A stretch of DNA of 64,000 nucleotides from Mimachlamys varia. Its lineage: Eukaryota; Mollusca; Bivalvia; Pectinida; Pectinidae. Location of the stretch: positions 30,992,201 to 31,056,200 of the forward strand of contig OX392527.1 of NCBI GenBank assembly GCA_947623455.1, given 5' to 3'. The translations under genes were made by a program, and so were the position numbers. The notes under the pieces are model-generated. The model saw only the letters and a list, made by a program, of their open reading frames with translations, made no database searches and had not been told where the DNA came from. This document shows positions 37,531 through 49,584 of the stretch, piece after piece (position 1 is the first letter of the stretch; each line of letters opens with the position of its first letter).

Positions 37531-38460
37531 ACTACACTGTATGTTAATGTATATGTCACTGATATAATGTCATACATAAACATTGTATGTAAATGAGTAA
37601 GTCACTGATGTAACTGCATACATTGTATCAGTATATATATATGTGTATGTCACTGATGTAACGTCATATATCATACTGTATGAAAAAGTATGTGTAACAA
37701 ATGTTATGTCATACATTTTTGTATGTAAACGTGTATGTCACTGATGTCACGTCATACATTACATTGAATTGTGTGTAAATATGTATGTCATTGATGTAAC
37801 TCCATACAGTATGTTGTATGTACATGTGTTCGTCACTGTGGGACGTCATAAATGATACCGTATGTTAAAGTGCATATCATAGATGTAACGCCATACATTA
37901 CATGTATGTTAATGTGTATGTCACTCTTTTAACGTGACACATTATGTAATTGAAATGTGTCAATTATCAAATGGAATACGTTGCATATAAATCCGCTGAC
38001 GATTTGAAATACTGTAATGTTTGTATCACTGGAACGAAACATCAAATATACTGTATGTCAAGTTCATAGGTCACTGATGCTACGATATTTACCGTAAGAT
38101 ATCTGCTACTAAATGACTAAATGTCATTAACTATTAATAACACTTGTATCACCTCAATAAAAGCGTGACTATGATTTACACAATACAATTGATTACAATA
38201 CTTGTGTGTGTCAAGATCATTGATTAAGCATACTATATTGTTTTTTTTCGGGAGGGGGGGGGGGGGGGTCTAGCAGTAAGCGTCGCTGATCTATGTGGGG
38301 GTTAAAGGTCATCGATTTACAGTATACACTGTGTAGATGTTACGGTCGCTGATCTAAGAAGTAGTTCACCGTATTTAAAGGTTATAAGGTCACAGATCTA
38401 ACATGATATACACTGTGTGCAAATATCGTCATCAACACTGCTCTGGTGACGTACTACACT
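37531..38460 (+). repeat. Diverged ~60-bp repeats (GTATGTCACTGATGTAACGTCATA words)
   Basis: GTCACTGATGTAAC followed by GTCATACATT and TGTATGTAAATG recurs about eight times between 37550 and 37935. Weaker versions (GGTCACTGATG, GTCGCTGATCTA) continue to about 38400. Spacing is about 55-65 bp and identity is low, indicating an old array. Confidence 0.6.
38254..38268 (+). repeat. Poly(G) tract
   Basis: A run of about 15 G preceded by TTTTTTTTCGGGA. Possibly over- or under-called in length. Confidence 0.8.
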
Positions 38461-38699
38461 GAATTACAAAGGTCAAGGTCATGACATGACATGATCTACA
38501 ATGTGAGATGTTCTTGATTCACAAGATCCTAATTTTTATGTAAATGATTTACATAAAACACCTATATTGATGTTTCAACATCTACCATATTGAGTTATAT
38601 GTTGGTAATATTGTCCGCATTATTGAGCGGAATATATATGTTCCCTGTTGTCGGTAATGACTCGGTACCTGGTCTTGTATGATATAATGGCGGCCTGAA

Positions 38700-39275
38700 C
38701 ACCGTGATGTTATACAACAATGTAGATATATATAATAGATAGGTGTGTCAAAAACTTGATACACAACTATGTAAATATATGTAATAGACAGGTGTGTCGA
38801 AACACTAGGAACTGTTCCTGCCCTCATGTACATGGTACACAACTATGTAGATATATGTAATAGACAGGTGTGTCGAAACACTAGGAACTGTTCCTGCCCT
38901 CATGTACATAGTACACAACTATGTAGATATATGTAATAGACAGGTGTGTCGAAACACTATGAACTGTTTCTGCCCTCCTCTACATGGTATACAACTATGT
39001 AGACATATGGTTATAGAGAAGTGTGTCTAAACACTAGGACATTTTTCTGCCCTCCTGTACATTGTACACAACTATGTAGACATATTGTAATATATGCATC
39101 TGTATGTGTGTCGAAACACTAGGTACACAACTATGTAGATATATGTAGGCTAATAGATAGGTGTGTCGAAACACTAGGAACTGCTCCTGCCCTCATGTAC
39201 ATGGTACACAACTATGTAGATATATAGTCATAGATAGGTGTGTCGAAACACAAATAACTATGTAGACATATAGTA
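38700..39275 (+). repeat. ~76-bp tandem repeat, about 7 units, eroding at both ends
   Basis: ACACAACTATGTAGATATAT, GTAATAGACAGGTGTGTCG and AAACACTAGGAACTGTTCC, then CCTCATGTACATGGT. Two central units (38835 and 38911) are nearly identical at a 76-bp spacing. The outer units are shortened and diverged. Confidence 0.9.
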
Positions 39276-40740
39276 ATAAATAGGTGTTAAGGGCATTGTT
39301 CTGTCTACTGTCCTCTATACGAAATGCAGGAATGTGTTATTCAGCGAAATGATGTGGTTCTTGCTACTCTTATCACAAGAACGGTAGTAGTTTTTTTGCA
39401 TAATTTTAATTTCAAGGAAGGGGCGTGGCTCCTCTGAACTTAGTCACGTAGATGTAGCTCCGCACAAATTGCCCTTTTGTAAAATTGTAACATTAATTAT
39501 TAATCGTAGATAATATTTCCACAAATTGGTTGTTTGATTTCTTTATCACAATATATATCATCTCCGATCCCTCTATATGTGACTTGTAACGCGCAGTTGA
39601 TACATATTATTGCTTATTACTTACTATTCGATGTAATAGGTACAACCATAGGAAATGGATGACGGCCTTGTATTAACATTATTTTGTATACGTCCAAAAT
39701 GGACGTACAAAAATTAGAATCCTCTTCATGTTCATCTACGTAGCAACGTTTCACTTTTATGTGTTAAGATCGAATTCCTTACAAAGTAGTTCAGTATTTT
39801 ATCTGCATACCTGTATTCTAACATGTAGTTCCCTTAAAGAATGCTACTTCGTATCATGGAAAACGAGCTATTGAAATGGGATAACATGGTTAGGGAAAGT
39901 GCTGCTATTATATCATACTTGATCAGGTTCTGGTTGAAATGTACACATTGTTACGTCAGCGATATACCAACAATGTAACATATCACGAATATGTGTGAGA
40001 TATGGTGCGAGTGTCTATTATCATCAGTCAGTTGTAACTTTCATTTTCATGTTAATGCACATTTTAAAAAATTAAAACGAAATTTCTTTTTCCATGTGCG
40101 TGTTTTTGAGTGTTAAAGGACATGTTGAAGCGATATAGACAGGTGATATCCATGTTCTAGGAAAGCTCATGTCCTGTTCCACACTTTATTTATTTCCACC
40201 GCTTGTTTGGCCGTTTTAACCTCTGTTTGCTCTCAGGTCTACTATACGTGTGCCAAGTACTGTTTGTATCCTAATTTATTTATTATATAGCGTGTCACCT
40301 ATTTCGTAAGGGCGGACATGCGTGTGTTCCTACAGAACGAGGGCAGGTCGACCACAGGGCCACCAATTGATACCTGGTGTTATGTTATGTTTTAAATAAA
40401 ACCTTTGTTGATCTATGAAGTGTTATTTGCCCCACTCCCGGGCTTCCTCATGGCCTGTGGTGGACCTCCTAAATGTAGGAACACGCGACCACGCCCACCT
40501 GCCGCTGCCTACATTGTCCCTGATATTGTTGTGAGTGGTACACCAGAAACAGCGGCTGACAAGTGACACTTTCCTTTAATATGGGAATGACGGTTTTATA
40601 TCACGGTGAAATAAATTCATCTCATAACAATTCTGTGTTTGTCTTATCTTTTATCACGGTTAAATTTTCTTGCATGACTAGTATTGACAAAGATATCGAG
40701 AAATCAGGATATGACAATATACTTATATGTTAACATATAC
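39276..40740. other. No gene recognised; two AATAAA hexamers near 40395 and 40610
   Basis: AATAAA at about 40395 and 40609, each followed within about 30 bp by GT-rich DNA, could be poly(A) sites of an unseen transcript. A GC-richer patch at 40430-40560 contains a 38-codon frame (40450-40566) with no recognisable similarity. Confidence 0.35.
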
Positions 40741-40990
40741 ATTAAGATATTGTAACATATTCCCCAAGAAAAACGGATTTAACATATTTGTTTTGCATCA
40801 AGATATTGTACAATTATAACATATACTCCAAGAAATAAGGATTTAAAATATTTTTTTTTTATATCAAGATATTATACAATTGTAACATATACTCCCAAGA
40901 AATAAGGATTTAAAATATCTTTTTTTACATCAACATATCATACGATTGTAACATATACCCGAAGAAATAAGGATTTAAAATATTTTTTCA
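40741..40990 (+). repeat. ~66-bp tandem repeat, about 4 units
   Basis: GATATTGTA-type unit starts lie at 40745, 40802, 40868 and 40934. Each contains AACATATACTC, then AAGAAATAAGGATTTAAAAT, and a T-rich tail of varying length. Confidence 0.88.
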
Positions 40991-42589
40991 CAAATACATT
41001 AACCCTAGGTATTTGCAAAACATTGGGAATTAGCTGGACTCCTATCACAAACATTTAATAACTGTAATAAACATTAATACTATTATCTGTATCGATGTGC
41101 AATGGCAGAGTTGCCTATTCCGCCACAAATACATATACAAATAGTATCAGACTGATCCAAAACTGTCCTGTAGATGACTAACTCTTAAATACAACAACTA
41201 CATCATGATACATAATACTGTAACATCCGATCTATGCACCGTGCATTTATGATTGGATTGGTCTTACTCTAACACCAACAAAAGAGCTTTGTTTTATTGG
41301 CTGAATCCTTAACAAAGACATGCTGACACTATCGCGATGTCTGGTAATCTCAGCATCTTCATTATAACCCGTAATGTACAGTCACATCCTCCTTAGTGCT
41401 ACAAGACATGTTCAGAGAAAGAAGTGTTTGATCTTTTCACAGACAGGTACATGAATAAAACACTACAAAATACTTCTAATTAATTTGGAATTTGTTGAAA
41501 ACTTAAACATTCTACACGAACACAATAAGTTACTTAACAGACATACATTTTCTGTATATTCCGAGCATGTTATTGTTGCATTAATGACATGCTGTATTCA
41601 GGACCAGACATCTAGCATCATTGAACATGAGTTTGGACTATATACACGATAAAACTCGACAGTTGTGTAATACAGAGATGCATGTAGCAGTGTTTATTGC
41701 TGTCCAAAGAATGCTCTGATTATTATCATGTGCAAAGTCAGGGGAACTAAGGTTAATTAATTTCCGAGAAAGGCAGTGGAAGTTTGACAAAGTGGATAAA
41801 GGCCAGTCTTCTTCAGTGCATGTATGCTCTTATATCAAATCATTGCACATACACATAATAAAATAAAATAAACATCGAGCAGTGGGTCAAGTAAAGCTTA
41901 ACGTAGAAGCAATGTTTTATACCTTCATTTTTATACCCTCATCAGTCATATTCCCCTCGGGGGAATATGACTGCTTCGGGTAGACAAACCTTCATATCAT
42001 ACTATCAAGAAGGAAATACATTGTGTATTATACCGCAAAATATGAATCAGCAAACAGTGTTTTTGATTACATTTTTTTTACCAGTTTATCCATGTTTGTT
42101 TACACAATGAAACCAAAAAGAACGATAACTCTTGCAAGAATCAGAAAGATGGTTGCCATGAGGGCACGTGCACCAGCGAGATATGAGGTTTAGTCAGCCC
42201 TAGGGAAGATACGATGCTTTGTAAACACAATCATGTGACGTGTTCTAACGAATCAGCTTTAGAGAAATCGAGATGAGGTATAATAAATCATATTATATCA
42301 AAAGTAAAATGAAAATTAATACTGCCCACCTTTGTAATAATGCGATGTCGCAATTTAATTAAGACAATAGTATAACGATTAGATTGATTACATATTTAAC
42401 CTAGCAGAATTAATAAGCAATATGCATATGTTTGAATTCGCTATATCAAGTTGGTTACAGTAATTTACACCTTTCATACAATCAGGTTTTGAATAAAATA
42501 TTCGTATGCCCATTGGAGATATCAGATACAATATAATACGACAAAACGTAACAGAAACATGTTTGCAAATGTATTAATGTGTTCTTGGC
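40991..42589. other. No gene recognised; contains a perfect 14-bp hairpin at 41943-41973
   Basis: AT-rich DNA without coding similarity. The hairpin is listed separately. Confidence 0.5.
41943..41973. repeat. Perfect inverted repeat (14-bp arms, 3-nt loop)
   Basis: CAGTCATATTCCCC, loop TCG, then GGGGAATATGACTG. It is preceded by TATACCCTCAT. It may be the end or core of a small foldback element. I recall similar hairpins in mollusc DNA but cannot confirm this. Confidence 0.85.
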
Positions 42590-42790
42590 TCAAAATTGAA
42601 TATTACCAAAATATCAAGAAAACCTTAAAATCAACAAAGCAGAATATCAACAAAGGAAAAGATGGTTACATGGAAATATTTGGAAATGGGCAAGAAGAAA
42701 AAGACCAAATGTTCCGGAAAAGTGAACGTCGCTTGCTTCAAAGGCGTTACCCGGCTTGTTCAATGTAAATATATAGGTCAGACACGGTAA
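42590..42790 (-). mobile_element. Diverged retrotransposon 3'-tail fragment (-)
   Basis: AACAAAGGAAAAGATGGTTACATGG, followed by GTTCCGGAAAAGTGAACGTC and 'CTTCAAAGGCGTTACCCGGC', aligns with the tail's GTTCCGGAAGAGTAAGCGTC...CTTCATCGGCGACACCCGCC section. Confidence 0.5.
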
Positions 42791-43514
42791 TGCAACGTCC
42801 TCATATTAACGACTCAGAAAGTAAAAGCAAAGTAGTGCAACGTCCTCATATTGACGACTTAGAAAACAGCTTAAAGGCCTTGGCTCTGTCGTTGTTACCA
42901 GTTCTGATATGCTCATCTACAATCAATTTTTATCTTCATATCAAAACAAAAGTAAATCGACCAGAACATGGACACAGTTTGTTTCCTAGGGATCATCTGC
43001 ACTACTAGAAAAGCTTACCACCGAAATCATTAACGATTTAGTCAACAATAAGTTGCCAAGCTACGCACTCGTGAAAATATTTTTCAAAAATCTGCCATAC
43101 TCGTGAAATATTTTTGATATCAAACGGCCAACCATTGAATATCCTCTATATATCATTATCGAAACAAGCTCAACGAAGGCGTTCCTGCAGTTTGGTACAT
43201 TGTATGGGGCATTACACAAACACGAAATGACGTAACAACTACTGAACATGCATCGGGTTTAAAAATTATATGAGATACATATTTCTTTGATTTTTTGAAA
43301 TTCACAAACATTATAACGTACGAGGTTTACTGGTTATATGTGTATACTACTTATGTTTACAGTTAAAACTGGTTCCACTTCTCCCAAGAAAGGCGCACAC
43401 ACAATGACTGAGTCGTTTCATTCTGATCCTGAGTTCAGTTGCAAATGTTATTGCAAACCTAAAACTAGACACAGACAGATAGAATAGGTAAAGTCAAGGT
43501 ATGGAATATCAAGA
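42791..43514. other. No gene recognised
   Basis: It contains two near copies of 'GTGCAACGTCCTCATATT-ACGACT' (about 42790 and 42836, 46 bp apart). Otherwise nothing seen. Confidence 0.45.
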
Positions 43515-43735
43515 TAAATTAGAGAATACCGAAGCGTTAAGAAAATCAGAATCCAAACTCAAAATCGATTAAACCAGGGGCAAAATATGAACAAAGAAAG
43601 ATTTACATGGAGACCCTTTTAAAGTACAAGAGAATAAGACCAGGTGTTCCGGAAGAGTATGCGTCGTCTGCTTTATCGACAACACCCGACATGTAAATCT
43701 TTCTCACTTCCAACTAAATATCAGGTTCTCAAAAA
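43515..43735 (-). mobile_element. Retrotransposon 3'-tail copy (-)
   Basis: GAATACCGAAGCGTTAAG, CTCAAAATCGATTAAACCAG, AAAGATTTACATGGAGACCC and GTTCCGGAAGAGTATGCGTC, then the CCCGACATGTAAATCTTT block, in the same order as other minus-strand copies. It is truncated within the 3' untranslated part and followed by an A-rich tract. Confidence 0.75.
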
Positions 43736-43769
43736 AGAAAAAAAAAAAAAACAAAAAACAAAAACAAAT

Positions 43770-44250
43770 CAAAGAATACCAAAGCGTAAACAAAACCATT
43801 ATTCGAACTCAAAATCGATTAAACTAGGCAAAATAGGAACAAAGGAAAGATTTACACGGAGACTCTCGTAAAAAGCACAAGCGCATAAGACCAGATGTTC
43901 CGGAAGAGTAAGCGTCATCTGCGACACCCGCCATGTTAATTTTGCCCCCCCCCCCCCCCAAGTTAACATCATGTTCTCGAAACGAGAACTGAGTATCATA
44001 GTCAATCACAACAGGTAAACACACTTATGAGCATGCTCAAAAACGTCCATCTTCATATCATTTAAAGAAACAGAATATTTCTCAATGAGACAAAGGTAGC
44101 GACCATAAAACCTGCCCATGGTTCGGATCGGCCTGTATCTCTCGAATTCTTGTGTTGTTAGTTTGTGGACATCGAACACAAAAATTACGATATTAAGAGC
44201 AAGCTCTAGAATATCGAATCAACTGCGACATGTTAACACCATAGGTTGGA
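43770..44250 (-). mobile_element. Retrotransposon 3' end with RT C-terminal remnant (-)
   Basis: Full-length tail (43770-44060), then on the minus strand the FYGR/'IEKYS' coding region (about 44110-44060) and the VxMSQLIRYS segment (about 44235-44210). It contains a 15-base C run at 43945-43959 in place of normal tail sequence. Reading frame is broken. Confidence 0.75.
43945..43959 (+). repeat. Poly(C) tract
   Basis: Fifteen C within the retrotransposon tail, at a position where sister copies read TTTGTCACATCCAAGTAA-like sequence. Confidence 0.85.
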
Positions 44251-44339
44251 TAAATAGGGAAAAAAACTACAGAGTCAAAATGTGAATATACAAATAGTGT
44301 GTCAACAGTCTACTACTACATGTACATGTATATGTAGTA

Positions 44340-44680
44340 AAAAAATCAGAGAATACCAAAGCGTCAACAAAACCATAATCCGAACTCAAAATCGATTAAA
44401 CTAGGGGCATAATAGGAACAAAGGAAACATTTACATGGACCCAAGAGAATAAGACCAGGTGTTCCGAAAGAGTAAGCGTCTTCTGCTTCATCGACATCAC
44501 CCGCCATGTAAATCTTTGTCACATCCAAGTAAGCATAAATCCTCAAAATGAGAACCGAGTCATTGTTGTCATCACAGCAAGTAAACACACTAACAAGCAA
44601 ACTCAAAAACGTCCATCTTCATATCACACAAAGATACAGAATATTTCTCGACGAGATCAAGATGGCGACCATAAAGTAAT
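44340..44680 (-). mobile_element. Retrotransposon 3'-tail copy (-)
   Basis: Runs from AATACCAAAGCGTCAAC (44352) through CTCAAAATCGATTAAACTAG and GTTCCGAAAGAGTAAGCGTC, then AAAATGAGAACCGAGTCATT, to AGATACAGAATATTTCTC and GATGGCGACCATAAA, the antisense of the RT C terminus. Confidence 0.78.
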
Positions 44681-45199
44681 ACATTCTACACATGATTTGT
44701 ATGTGCACTTTTCGCTTACGAAAAATAGAAATACGTTCTACATAATTATCTTGCTGACAACAACATTGCCACCGCCCTTTATCAGCAGTTGTACGACGTG
44801 TACTACGACACCATTTTAGCGGTACTTATCCGCCGGCATTGAAACAACAAGTACCTGACATACAGATGAAAACTACATATACGAGAACATTATTACATTG
44901 TACCCCATGTCTTTTCATATTTTCCCTTTTAAAAGAGATCCGGTCCCGCTTTATGGAAAGAAGAGGCTCTTATAATTCATTTGTAGATATTTTTTTTAAT
45001 TTTACAAACAAAATATCTGTCAACAATTCAATATATGGTAATTCTAAACCGTCTTTACAAATGGCTGGCAAATCACAATGACACAGAACAAAAGAAAACC
45101 ACTGTTTTAAACTATAAAACATGCGGAGTTTATTGTCTGTTACAAATCATTGTAACCACGTCCGTTGCATTTTGAAGTTACAGAAACAGATAGTTGAGC
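44681..45199. other. No gene recognised
   Basis: An 80-codon frame at 44839-45081 looks like chance. Confidence 0.45.
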
Positions 45200-45400
45200 A
45201 ATAGCAGTTGTAAGCGATGGAAAGGGTACTGGTCTTCCAGCAAGGTGGCAAGAGTTCGATTCCTCAACCAGACGCGGAAAGTCGTCAACGACTCGACCCT
45301 GTGGGTTTCCCTAGATAATCTATTCTCTTCCAATGAAAATACACCCTTTGTTGTTACATCCGGGCCAACAAGACTGGTAATTTTACACAATCTCATTCAA
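45200..45400 (+). mobile_element. tRNA-derived SINE-like element
   Basis: A tRNA-like head with a pol III B-box-like GAGTTCGATTCC (45252-45263) about 50 bp after an A-box-like stretch is followed by GACTCGACCCTGTGGGTTTC and ACATCCGGGCCAACAAGACTG. I recall the latter two as the body of mollusc SINEs. No intact tRNA fold, so not a tRNA gene. Exact ends not determined. Confidence 0.55.
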
Positions 45401-47334
45401 AGATCAGATTGCATGCTACTGTGTTTCATGCTACCATAAATGATAAACGATGCAATGCAATCATGCAATTAATGTTGAAACAACAAGTCGGTCCAAATAC
45501 CTTTCTTCAATAAACTCTTTTACCAAATGGCGGAACAGACGCATTTTGCTGTAACAAGATCATGTTTTATATGGAAGCCATTTCCGTCAGGCGAACGCCA
45601 ACCGGAAGTCATTGGGGTAAACATAATTTGGCACAATTACTCACACAGGTTGACAGAAAGATCCAAGGAGTTGTCGAATACAAAACGTTCTGTTGTAATG
45701 GTATTTTGTGTAATTGTATAGCAGTAACAATTACATAGGGAGGTTTATGTACGCCTGTAAAATTGTTTGTAAATATAGCCTGATTGAACTTGTTTCAAAT
45801 TGTTGAACAATAAAGTTTATAGATATTTGTTGTTTTGTTTACCACTCACCAAAGAAAATTTGAAATGGCTGCATCGCTAGGCAGCGCTAACAAACACTGA
45901 CATGCCTCGCATACACATGTGGATTATTGCCTTCAAGTCAAATAAGGTCAACTGTAAATAGGACATGACAGCCATCTTATTTAATCATGTCATCCGTGGG
46001 CAAGTGAACAGAGGGGCATTCATTTCTAATATCAATATGGCAACACCATGTAAACAGAAAACGACATAGGGTTGCACTCATGAGAGCAATGAATCATTAG
46101 GAAAAGTGCCTTTCCGAGACATTCGAATCAAAATTTTGGTCAATATCACGGTTTCGCCATTCTTTTGGCGGGAAATAGGTCATGTTTTCTTTTATTATCA
46201 TTTCCGACGATTCAAATTAATTTCATAAAAATATTTTAATTTAACCAAAATTTAAGGTCACTCGGTTCCTTTGTCAATATCCATAGGAATTTCATGAAAT
46301 TTCACTCAAATGTTTACTAGTGTATAAAGATCAATTATTTTTGTTGTAATTGGCCGAAAAACTTCAGAAATGTTTTTGGGGTGAAAAAGTGATATTTTCA
46401 GGGAAAACACCAGAAAGAGCGAAATCAACAACTAACATATTACGTTTTAATGTATTACAATCCTAAAGTTATATATACATATAAAACGGGAAAAAAGGCA
46501 AATATTTTACGTTTCGTATAACTGTTATTCAACAAAACAAACAATTATATGTATGTTTTTCGTCAACATTTTCAAATATCAAAACATTGTGTGGATGAAA
46601 AACTGTTTTTTTTTAAGTTATGTTATAAAGAAACAATCCTTATTTAACAAAGCATGAAAAATTGAAAGTAGCGAGATACTAAGTTTATCGATTGCTTTAG
46701 CCTGATTTGAATGTATCCACTCGCCTGGTATCAGATTACACAGAAAATAGTTTATAACTAGCATTTATTGAATAGTGATATCATCAGAACATGTTGCATT
46801 AAATATCGAATAAATATAAAGCAATGTGTTTGTTTAATGATGCAGTTGTAAAGAATTAACGGACATATAGGTTGTCTTGGTGTTTACATTACAAATAGAT
46901 GAATGAGGATGAGTGGGGAACCCGCTTTAAATGAAACTCACATCATGACATCGTTGTAGATAAAACCACAAACGCGTGTTACCAGTTCCAAGTCCTTGTA
47001 TTCCCTTCCAAATTTATGTTTTACATAAACAGATTTCTGATAAATGGGAATAACTCAAATACATTGGAGTTACTAATTACCTCCCTTACACCATTCTGTA
47101 TTGTTTACAAAACACGTTTACATAAGATCAGGTTGATATAGTCGATAATTACGCAACCAACTTAACCTTCTAGCGTTTACATTGATTCTAGCAGACGCTT
47201 GGGTCTTTGCCGGATTGCAAATTGCATGATCATCGGCGTATGTATGGTGAATTTCTTACCCACGATAGGTATCAAATTTTATATCCGTCAAAGCGACCAT
47301 GTTTTTGCCAAGAACGATAATCAACGGACCGAGA
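45401..47334. other. No gene recognised
   Basis: AT-rich. A 64-codon frame at 45527-45721 has no recognisable similarity. Confidence 0.5.
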
Positions 47335-47500
47335 GACCTTAAATGCCAGGTGCCGTCAATAAAGCAGAAGACGCTTATTCTGCCGGAGCATCTGGTCGTA
47401 TTCTCTTGTACTTTAATTTAAATTGCCCCTAGGTTAATCAATTTTGAGTTAAGGTTATGAATTTGTGGAAGCTTTGATAATCTTTTTAAAATGATTTTGT
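47335..47500 (+). mobile_element. Diverged retrotransposon 3'-tail fragment (+)
   Basis: AAAGCAGAAGACGCTTATTC, 'TGCCGGAGCATCTGGTCGTA', TTCTCTTGTACTTTAA, TGCCCCTAGGTTAATCAATT, and TTGAGTT...GAAGCTTTGATAATC. Same order as the tail consensus, with many substitutions. Confidence 0.65.
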
Positions 47501-49149
47501 TTTTGACGTGATATACGAATTGGTACTCCAAATTACACATGCAGATTGACTTAAACCCGGACGTTCTGAAAGGAAAATTCAAGGGTTATGATTTCCTACT
47601 GTTTTCAGATTATATTAACATTTTGAATGCCTGGACCAACTGACAAAAAAACAATGCATTACACGAGTGGCCCAATTACTGTGTATTGGTACTTTGTAAT
47701 GACGTTACGAATTGCGTACATTGTTGACGTCCGTTGTGCATCATACTTCGATGTAGATTAATGTTGTGTTGCTAATATGAACTAACATTATACAATGTAA
47801 ATGTTTTGCTAGATTTTAGAGCTGAAATCAATTGCTAAATATGTGACTTGTATAAATTCTACATGCTAGTTTTGAAAATAGATTTGTAATTTGTATGTTT
47901 TTTTTTCATATTATTGCTACATGTATGACCCACATCTAAGTTATTAGTCTTCCCACAAAATTGAGCTGCTCGCTTTGTTTCGTTGCCCTCAAAGTAAACT
48001 AACTCGTATGTTTTAAATAATTGTTTCCAGGGTTATGTAATATTGTTATCCGTTAGTGTTTTGTGGTATCATCAGGTTAAAGTATATGTATATATTTCTT
48101 ACCCCGGATAGGCATATCCGCACTTCTACCGGTACTAGAATGCCTTATCATATCCTAGGGACTAGAGTAGATCTCCCTTATGACCTATTCATTATAATGG
48201 TATGACGTTACGTTTACAATCCATCAACGTCACGTCAGTCCTGAATTTCACCTGCAACGTTTATATTAATCATGTGATACTCATTGGGGCAGCAGGGTAA
48301 GAGAAAAGAATCAGTCACACCCTTGAGGAATAGGAAAGGACATCTCATCCCCTGGGGAAAATATTCCTAAGTTAGTAAAACACGGCAAAGCCTCGTATTT
48401 GTCATCTGAAGAATATTTTTTTCCTTGGAGTGCAACTCCCTTTTTGTCACCCCAAGGGGTTCATAGATTACATCAATCTCAATTCGATTACATAATACCG
48501 TTTTAAGAACAAACAACACTGTCGGGAATCTTGTACAATTTCCAATTGAGAATCGATGCACCATTGATACAATATATACGACAATATTGATGCTTCCTGT
48601 TTGTAAAAGTAATCTGAACACACTTCCAATAACTATAGCGTGAGGGATATACATACTGTTACGTAATTGTAATATTATATGCCGTATATTTTACAAAAGT
48701 ACTTCCGTCTATCAATTCTGGGCATTGTACTTAATCTCCAGGTGTTTGATGATCGACTAACTGCGTAAAGACACCTCACCTTGATGCAGGTAGTACGTCC
48801 AATGTACTGTGGGTTATTATTCCCGCCAATAAGAGGTGTATCGAGCGCCAGGCCGCGGTATCAACAACCTCATCGTCTGCTTCAATAAAATACTCATTAA
48901 ATATTTATACCACACGTGATAGATATGCTTCTTTCAATAACGCTTGTAGGCCTCAATCACAGCTCCGTGATTGATATCGGCAAGTACAAAAATAATGCAC
49001 CTGTAGGTGGTAGAACGTCACTACCCGGCCTCCGACCTGGTCAACTTCAAATCTAATAACATCCAATTCTCACCTCGGCAACAAACGATCACCATCATAT
49101 AGCTCAGTTATTCAATTAGTCTCATATTGATTGTGCAATATATCGTATT
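47501..49149. other. No gene recognised
   Basis: A 95-codon minus-strand frame at 48367-48654 has no similarity I recognise. Confidence 0.5.
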
Positions 49150-49580
49150 AACAGGGCAAGTTAATGATACTGTATAAATAATGTTCAGTGCTGTAAAATA
49201 TATATTGCACACTGTAGTGATTAAATAATGTTCAAAATTTTATTGTAAATGATCTTCACTGTGGCAATACAGATACTGCTCAACTTGATAATGTAGATAC
49301 TGTTAAATATGGTAATGTAGATACTTTTAACTTGTCATGTAAATAATTATCACTGATGTAACATGACACTTGGTAATTTTCACTTTGATAATGTAAATAA
49401 TGTTCACTGTGGAATGCAGATTATATTCACTGTGATGATATAATGTTCATTGTTGTAACATAAATAGCGTTCACTTTTGTAACATAGATAATGTTCACTG
49501 TGATTATATAAATAATGTTGCACTGTGTTTATGTAATTACTGTAGTAATGTGATTATGAATGCCAACTAAGATGATAGAG
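49150..49580 (+). repeat. Old degenerate tandem repeat (AATGTTCACTGTGATAATGTAAAT words)
   Basis: AATAATGTTCA, CACTGTGATAATGTAAATAA and similar words recur a dozen times with irregular 25-45 bp spacing. Confidence 0.55.
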
Positions 49581-49584
49581 ATAC

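Noticed and set aside
34119..37583. Open frames up to 357 codons on both strands in the 34.2-37.5 kb array
   Set aside because: Same reason: a 27-bp period without stops. The peptides are nonamer repeats without unique sequence.
40450..40566. 38-codon small protein in a GC-richer patch
   Set aside because: No recognisable similarity, signal or start context beyond chance; nearby AATAAA hexamers alone do not establish a gene.
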